The notes under the pieces: generated by a model
Seen by the model: only the letters and a program-made list of their open reading frames with translations
Told to the model about the DNA's origin: nothing
Databases searched by the model: none
Shown: positions 27,601-36,600 of the stretch, piece after piece
Layout: each line of letters opens with the position of its first letter
Numbering within the stretch: position 1 is the first letter of the stretch
From: Phytopseudomonas punonensis
Lineage (GTDB): Bacteria; Pseudomonadota; Gammaproteobacteria; Pseudomonadales; Pseudomonadaceae
Assembly: GCF_900142655.1 (NCBI RefSeq)
Contig: NZ_FRBQ01000001.1
Coordinates: 684,115 to 748,114 of the forward strand
Direction: 5' to 3'
DNA length: 64,000 bases
Position numbers and translations under genes: made by a program

Positions 27601-30600
27601 CGACTCGATCTGCGCCGTGGTCAGGGCCACCAGCTGAGCGCTACTCAGAGCCTGGATCTGCATTGTGGTCAGTTTGTTGACCTGATTGGCGCTGAGCGCC
27701 GCCAGGTCTGCGGTTTCGATGGCCTTGATCTGAGCCGCCGTGAGCGAGCGCAGTTGTCCGCTGCTCAGCGCAGCCAGTTGTGCCGAACTCATGGCTGCTA
27801 TCTGGGCAGTACCCAGGGCGGCCAGATCGACGTTCTCCAGTACAGCCACCTGGCTTGGCGCCAGAGCGGCAACCTGGGCCGTGGTCAGGGCGGACGCCTG
27901 GGCCGTGGTCAGCGCTACCAGCTGGGCGCTGCTCAGGGCCGGCAGATCGACGGCATCGATGGCACGGATCTGCGCGCTGGTCAGCGCCTGCAGGCCAGCG
28001 GTAGTGAGGGCGGCCAGTTGATCACTGCCAAGTGCGGCGACCTGCGACGTGGTCAGCGCAACCACCTGATTGGTGGTCAACGCGGCGACCTGGGCCGCTT
28101 GCAGAGCAGCGACATCGACGGTTTCCAACTTGGCGATCTGGCTCGGGCTGAGCGCTACCAGGTCGGCCGTTTCTAGGGCAGCCACCTGAGTGGTGGTCAG
28201 CGCCTGCAGTTGCGCGCTGGTCAGCGCCGCCACTTGGGCGGTGGTCAGAGCCACGATCTGGTCAGTCGTCAGGGCAGCCAGATCGACGGTTTCCATTGCC
28301 ACGAGCTGGGCGGTGGTCAGCGCCTGCAGGTCATCCAGGGCCAACGCCTGAACCTGAGCGGTAGTCAGTGCCACGATTTGCGCATTGCTCAACGCCTGGA
28401 TCTGCGCAGTCGTGAGCGCTGCCAGTTGATCGGCCTTGAGCGCCACCAGGTCGGCGGTCTCGATGGCCCGCACCTGCGCAGTAGTCAGCGCGGCGATCTG
28501 GTTGACACTCAGCGCCTGCACCTGATCGGAGCTCAAGGCCACGATCTGAGCAGTGCTCAGGGCACGCAGGTCGACGGCTTCCAGCGCGGCGATCTGATCG
28601 GTGGTCAGTTTGCCGATCTGAGCTGTACTCAGAGCGGCGACCTGCGCGGTGGTCAGCGCCGCGATCTGGGCATCGGTTAGCGCCGCCAGGTCAGCGGTTT
28701 CCAGCGCACGGATCTGCGTGGTGGTCAGCGCCACCAGATCGGCCAGCTCAAGAGCCGCAACCTGAGCGGTGGTCAGCGCGACGACCTGCTCAGTGCTCAG
28801 CGCGGCTACCTGGGCAGTGGTCAGCGCCTGAATCTGCTCGGCCGACAGGGCGGCGAGATCGGTGGTTTCCAAGGCGCGGATCTGCGCTGTGGTGAGGGCC
28901 GGTACCTGATCGAGCGTCAGCGCCTGCACCTGGATGCTGGTCAGCGCAACGATCTGTGCGGTGGTCAGACGAACCAGGTCGGAGGTCTGCAGGGACGCGA
29001 TCTGCGCCGTCGGCAAGCTGGCGATCTGCGCGGTGGTCAGCGCGGTCGGCTGCGAACCGCTAAGGGCATAGACCTGATCCTGACTGAGCGCCGCAAGATC
29101 GGCAGTTTCCAGCGCCGCAATCTGAGTGCTGGTCAGTTGGGTGATCTGCGCCGTGGTCAGCGCGGCGATCTGCGCAGTGGTCAGCGCCACGATCTGCGCG
29201 GTGCTGAGGGTACGCAGGTCTGCACTTTCCAGCGCCGCTACTTGGGTCTGGGTCAGATTGGCGACCTGCGCCGTGCTCAGGGCGGCGATCTGCGCTGTGG
29301 TCAGGGCCTGAATCTGCGCGGTGCTCATGGCCGCCAGGTCGGCAGTTTCCAGCGCGCGCACCTGTAGCGTGGACAGTGCCTGAATCTGACTGCTGGTGAG
29401 GGCGGCAACCTGCTGACTGGTCAGGTCGACGATCTGTGCGGTCGATAGGGCAGCGACCTGCGCCGTGTTCAGGGCAGAGACTTGTTCGGTGGTCAGCGCG
29501 ACCAGATCCTCGGATTGCAGCGCACGCAACTGCGCGCTGCTCAGTCCGGCCAGATCGGCCAGCTCAATGGCCGCGACCTGCGCCGTGGTCAGCGCGACGA
29601 TTTGCGCGGTGCTCAACGCGGCCACCTGCTCCAGGCTCAGGCCGGCGACTTGTTCGGTGGTCAACGCGGCCAGGTCGTCGGTCGCCAGTGCACGCACCTG
29701 GGTGGTGCTCAGGCCAGGCAATTGCTCGACGCTCAGGGCACGTACCTGATCGGTGGTCAACGCCACGATCTGCGCCGTGCTCAGGGCCTCAAGCTGGCGG
29801 GTCGAGAGAATCGCGATGCGATCGGTGGCAATGGCGGCCAGATCGGCGGTTTCCAGCGCACGGACCTGTGCCGTGCTGAGTACAGCCACCTGATCGAGGG
29901 TCAGCGCGGCGACCTGCTGCGTGGTCAGCGCAACGATCTGCGCGGTGCTCAGCGCGGCGACATCCCCGGCTTCCAGCGCCGCCACCTGAGCGGTGGTCAG
30001 CGCAGCCACTTGGGCCACCTTGAGCGCGGCGATCTGCGCAGTGCCCATTGCCTGAAGTTGATCGGTACTGAGGGCGATGAGGTCTTCGGTCTCAATGGCG
30101 GCGATCTGCGCAGCACTGAGAGCCTGCAGTTGTTCGGCGGACAGCACCTGAACCTGCGCGCTGGTCAGCGCAGCGACCTGCGCCGTGGTCAGCGCGGCCA
30201 CCTGGGCCGTGTTGATGCCAGCTATTTGCGTGATGCTCAGCGCGGCCACGTCCTCGGTATCCAGGGCGCGGATCTGCGCCGTGCTGAGCGCCTCCAACTG
30301 GCCGACACTGAGGGCGGCCACCTGCTCGGAACTCAGCGCGGTAATGCGGGTATTGCTCATGGCCGCCAGGTCGCCGGCCTCGAGAGCTTGGATCTGCGCG
30401 GTGCTCAGGGCGAACACCTGCTCGGTGGTCAGCGCGGCCACCTGGGCCGACGACAGTGCAATGACCTGGGCGCTGCTGAGCCCGGCCAGGCTGCCGGTGG
30501 ACAATGCGGCCACTTGGGAAACGGTCAGGGCGGAAACCTGGTCAGGACTCAGAGCAGCCACTTGCGCCGAGGACAGGGCGGCAATTCCGCTGGTGGTGAG

Positions 30601-33600
30601 GCGCGACAGATCGGCCACTTCCATTGCAGCCAGTTGGTCGTTGCTAAGCGCTGCGATCTGGACGCTGGTCAGGCCACGAACCTGGGCCTGGGTCAGAGCG
30701 ACGATCTGCTCGGTGCTCAGTACCGCGAGGTCTTCGGTCTCGATGGCGGCGATCTGAGCGGAAGTTAGCGCGGCAATCTGCTGGGAGCTCAGAGCAGCGA
30801 TCTGCGCGGTGGTCAGACCGGCAATTGTGGCCGGCGCGAGCGCAGCCAGATCAAGGGCTTCGAAGGCGGCGATCTGCTCGGTGCTAAGTACAGCCATCTG
30901 CGAGGCGGTGAGCGCCGGTACCTGATCTTCGGTCAGGGCCGCGATCTGCGTGGTGCTCAGGGCCATGATCTGGTCGGTGGTCAGACCAGATATGGTGGTG
31001 CGACTGAGGGCCGCCAGATCGACGGCATCAAGCGCACGAATCTGCTCAGTGGTCAGGGCAGCCAGCTGCGCCGAGTTGAGCGAAACCACCTGATCTTCGG
31101 TGAGGGCAGCGATCTGGGCAGTGCCCAGGGCACGGATGTCGCTGGTATCGAGCGCGGCGAGTTGCGCACTGCTCAGGGCCGAGATCTGATCGACACTCAG
31201 CAAGGCTATCTGATCACTGCTCAGCGCGGCGATCTGGGCGGTGCTGAATACGCCGATATCCTCGACTTCCAGGGCGACGATCTGATCGCTGTTCAACACG
31301 GCGATCTGGCCGGTGCTCAGCGCGGCGACCTGGGCCACGCTGAGGGCCTGGATCTGCTCGGCGCTCAGGGCCCCAACCTGGGAGGTACCCAGGCTGCGGA
31401 TGACGGCGGTGGAAAGTCTTTGCAGATCAGCCGGCTCGATGGCCGCGACCTGGGCACTGCTCAGGGCAGCGATCTGGGCGGTCCCGAATGCCGCGAACTG
31501 CTCATTGGTCAGGGCGACGATCTGCTCGTTGGTCAGGGCGGCCAGATCCTGGGTATCCAGGGCGGCGATCTGGGCGTTGCTAAGCGTCTGAATCTGATCG
31601 GTGGTCAGCGCTGCCACCTGGCTGCTGTCGAGCGCTTTGATGCTGGTCGTGGACAGCGCCATCAGATCACCCAGTTCTAGAGCGGCGACCTGGTCGCTGC
31701 TCAGGGCGGCAATCTGTGCGGTGCTCAGGGCGGCGATCTGGGCGGAACTGAGCGCCTGGATCTGCTCGGCGTTCAGGGCACGCAGGTCGACGGTTTCGAG
31801 CGCGCGGACTTGTGCCGTGGTCAACACCGCAAGCTGGTCAAGGCTCAGGGCAGACACCTGATCGGAGCCCAGTGCGACGATCTGCGAGGTCGTCAGCGCA
31901 GCGAGCTGGGCCGGCCTGAGGGCCAGCAATTGCTCCTGGCTGAGTGCAGCAACGTCAGCGGTATCCAGTGCAACGATCTGCGCCGTTCCCAGCGCGGCAA
32001 TCTGATCGCTGGTCAAGGCCGCGACCTGGTCGCTGCTCAGGGCTTTAATGGCGGCAGCGGTCAATTGCTGGAGGTCGTCCACCTCGATCGCGGCGACCTG
32101 CTCGGTACTCAGCAGACCAAGTTGTGCGGTGCTCAGGGCGCGGATCTGCGCGCTGGTCAGGGCGGCGATCATCTCGCTGGTCAGGCCCTGCAGCTGGTTG
32201 CTGAGCAGGGCGGCGATACCGGCGGTGGAAATGGCGGCGAGATCGGCCGGCTCGAGCGCAGCAATCTGGCTGACGGACAAGGCACGCAATTGCGCGGTGG
32301 TAAGGGATGCGACCTGAGCCGTGGTCAGGGCAGCCAGCTGCTCCTCATCCAGCGCCTGCAGTTGCGCCGTGGTGAGCACACGGAAATTGGCGAGCGAGAG
32401 CGCGGCAATATCCTCGGGTTCCAGAGCAGCGATTTGCGTACTGGTCAGGCTGGCGATCTGCAGAGAACCGAGCGCAGCTATCTGGGCGCTGCTCAAGGCG
32501 GTGATCTGCTCTTGGCTGAGAGCGCGCAGGTCAGCCGTCTCCAGGGCGGCGACTTGGGCACTTCTCAGGGCAGCCAATTGCGCGGTGGTCAGCTCCGCCA
32601 CCTGAATACTGGTCAGAGCGCGAATGGCCAAGGTCGACAGGGCCACCAGGTCTTCGGTCTGCAGGGCAGCGATCTGCTCGGGCGTCATGCCGGCGATCTG
32701 CTGAGTGCTGAGGGCCGCAATCTGCGCACTACTCAGTGCCGTGATCTGAGAGGTGTCGAGTGCTGCCAGGTCGCCCACATCGAGCGCGCGAACCTGAGCG
32801 GTGCTCAGGGCCGCCACCTGGGCCGTGCTCAGGGCAGCGACCTGGACGTTGGTCAGGCTGACGATGGCAGCGGTACTCAGGGCCGCGAGGTCATCGCTAC
32901 CAAGCGCGGTGATCTGCTCGGTCAGCAGCTTGGAGACTTGCGCCGTGGTCAGGGCCGCTATCTGGGCGGAACTGAGGCTGGCAATCTGTGCCGTACTCAA
33001 CTGCCGCAGATCGACCGTCTCGATAGCACGAATCTGTGCGACGGTCAGGGCTTTCACCTGGTCGGTGCTCAGGGCAACGAACTGGGCCGTGGTCAGGGCC
33101 ACGATATCGTCAGTCTGCAGGGCACGAATCTGCGCTGAGCCCAGGGCTGCGAGCTGCTCGGCGCTCATGGCGCGGAAGTCTTCCGAGCCCAGCGCAACGA
33201 TCTGGGCAGTCGTCAGGGCGGCGACTTGGGCACTGTCGAGCGCGGCCACCTGCTTGCTGGTCAACGCCACGATCTGGGCCGAACTCAACGCCACCAGTTG
33301 CGCGGTACTCAATGCCTGAATCTGCGAAGTGCTCAGCGCCACTACATCGATGGTGTCCAGGGCAGTGACCTGAACTGAGCTCAACGCAGCCAGCTGCTCG
33401 GTGCCGAGGGCAGCAACCTGTGCGGAAGCGAGCGCCTTGATCTGAATAGTGCTCAGTGCCTGCAACTGCTCGGTGGTCAGCGCCAGTACCTGAGCTGTGC
33501 TCAGCGAGACAAGCTGAGTAGCGGTCAGATTGGCGACCGCTGCCGTACTGAGCGCACTCAGATCCGTGGCTTCCAGCGCGCGCAACTGAGCGGTACTCAG

Positions 33601-36600
33601 GGCAGCGGCCTGGATTCTGGTCAACGCGGAGAACTGCTCGGAGTTCAACGCCGCGATCTGCGCCGTGCTGAGCACGCGCAGGTCGGCCACTTCGATGGCT
33701 GCGACCTGCACACTGGTCAGCGCAGCGACCTGGGCAGTGGTCAATGCAGCTACCTGCGAGGACGTCATGCCAGTAATCACGCTGGCGGAAAGCGCCTGCA
33801 GGTCGGCTGTCTCAAAGGCGCGAACCTGCGCTGTGGACATGGCGGCAACTTGGACAGAACTCAGGGCTGCCGCATGGGCGGTGCTCCAAGCGGCAATCTG
33901 GGCAGTCGTCAGCGAACGCACGGCTGTAATGCTCAAGGCCCCGATATCGCGCGCTACCTGCTGCTCATCACTCAGCGGCGAAGTGAGTGCGGCGATTTGC
34001 GCCGTGGTCATGGCCACCAACTGCGGAATGGTCAGAACCTCGACCTGCGAAGCAGTCAGCGCCGATACCTGGGCGGTCGTCATCGCTCGAATATCTGCAG
34101 TCTCGACGGCCATGACTTGGGCATTGGTCAGGCTCTGCACTTGGCTGACGCCCAAGCTGGCGACCTGGGCGGTGGTCATGCCGGCAATCACGGCAGTGGA
34201 CAATGCAACTAGATCGGCGATCTCCAGCGCTGCTGTCTGTGCCGTGGTCAACGCCGCCACCTGAGCGGAAGACAGTGCGGCAGCCTGGAGCGTGGTCAGC
34301 GCCTGGATCTGGTCAGTGGTCAGCCGGGCCATTTGCGCGGCACTGAGGCCACGGATCGCCTGAGCGGTCAACGCAGCGAATTGCGTATCGTCAAGGGCAG
34401 TGATCTGCACGGGGGTCAGTGCCGCGACTTGGGCCGAGCTCAGGGCGGCGACTTGCTGCAGGTCAAAGGCGGCGAGCTGTGCACTGCTCAGCCCACGGAA
34501 ATCACTGGCATCGATCGCAGCGATCTGAGCGGTGCTCAGCGCGGCTAATTGCGTCTCCGAGAGCGCAGCGATCTGCGAAGAGCTCATGCTCTTTATGGCG
34601 GCAGTGGATAGCCCCGCCAAATCACCAGCTTCGATGGAGTTAACTTGGGCAGTGCTCAGCGAGGCGATCTGGGCAACGGTAAGCGCGCCGATCTGCGCGG
34701 CGCTGAGCAGTGCCATGTCGGCCGTAGACAGACCCTGCAGGTCCGCCACGTCGAGCCTAGCGATTTGCGCGGTGGTCAGCGCCTGCACCTGGGCATCGGT
34801 CAAGGCTGCCACCTGGGCGCTGGTCAGACCGGAAATAACGGCAGCGGATATCGCGGCCAGATCTTCAGTCGCCAGGGCGGCGACTTGGTCGGTGGTCAGC
34901 GCGGTCAGTTGCGCGGCCTTCAGCACGGCAGCCTGCGCGGTGGTCAGCGCAATGAGCTGATCGTCGCTGAGCGCACGGATCTGAGCTGGAGTCAGCCCGG
35001 CGATCGCACTGGAAGACAACAGGGGGATGTTGCCATCATCAATGGCTTGGATCTGGGCAGTGGTCAACCCGGCGAGCTGCGCCGAAGTCAAAGCACCGAG
35101 CTGGCTGGCATCCAGTGCCGCGATTCTGGTAGTGCTCAACGCGGCGACATCGGCCACCTCCATGGCACGAATCTGGGCAGTGGTCAGGGCGGCCACCTGA
35201 GCAGCTGTCAGAACCGCTACTTGCGCCGTGGTCAGGCCGGGTATTGCGGCCACACTGATCGCGGCGAAGTCACTCGACTCGATAGCTTGCACAGCCGCCG
35301 TGCTCAGAGCACCCAGTTGGCTGAGCGTCAGCCGGGCGAACTGGGCAGAGCTCAGGGCAGCGATCTGCTCGGTACTCAAGACGCGCAGCTGGGCGACAGT
35401 CATGGACCCGATGACCGAAGCGGAAATGCCGGGCAGATCGGCCACTTCGATGGCGGCGACCTGCTCGGTGCTCAGGGCACCCAACTGGGCACCGGTCAGG
35501 CCGGCAAGCTGGGCGGAGTCGAGCGCCACGATCTGCGCGGTGGTCAAGGCTCTGACATCGGCAGTGTCGAGGCGACCGATTTGGGCGGAGCTCAAGGACT
35601 GGATCTGCGTATTGCTCAGCGACGCGACCTGGGCGGTGGTCAGGCCAGAAATATTAACAGCAGAGATGGAGGAAACGTCCAGAGCCTGCAGCTGTGCAGT
35701 GGTCAGCGCAGCCAGTTGCGCGGCAGTGAGCGCACCGATCTGACTGGCAGTCAGAGCATCCACCTGATCGGTGGTCAATGCAGCGACCTGAGAAACCTTG
35801 AGCGTACCGATGACCTGCGAGCTAAGCGCGGCGAAATCACTGGCATCGATGGCCTGCACCTGGGCACTGCCGAGACCGGCGAACTGCGCCGCCGTCAATG
35901 CGGCAACCTGATCGCTACCGAGTGCAACCAACTGGGCCGTCGTAAAGACAGCCACATCGGCCGCATCGAGACGAGCTATCTGCCCTGCAGTGAACGCCTT
36001 CACCTGCTCCGTGCTCAGCGCCGCAATCTGCGCAGTGGTGAAGCCGCCAACCACCGTGGCGGAGATCGCCGCCACATCGACTGTTTCCAGAGCCTGAATC
36101 TGAGCGGTGGTCAGGCTTGCCAACTGGCTACTATTCAAACGGCTGACCTGAATCGTGGTCAGCGCCTCTATCTGGGCCGTGGTCAGGCCAGCGACCTGCT
36201 GGTTGGTCAGCGCGATAACCGCAGCGTTGCTGAGGGCGGACACATCGGTACCGAGAGCAGCCAGCTTGGACGGTGTCAGCGCGCGAATCTGGGCCGTGCT
36301 CAGCACAGCGATCTGACTGGCATCCAAAGCGGCGAGCTGGTCAGAACCCAGCGCCGCGAAATCGGCGGACTCCATGCGCTGCAATTGCGCAGTGGTAAGG
36401 GCGGCAGCCTGACTGGCAGTCAGGGCGGCAGCCTGGGAAGGGGTCAGAGCGACGATCTGGGCCGTTGTGAGAACAGCAGTCTGGGCAGGCGTCAGGGCGG
36501 CAATCTGAGCAGTGGTCAAAGCGGCAAGATCGACGGTCTGCACCGCTTGCAGCTGATTGTTGCTAAACGCCTGGAGGCTATCACTGGTGAGCACGCGCAC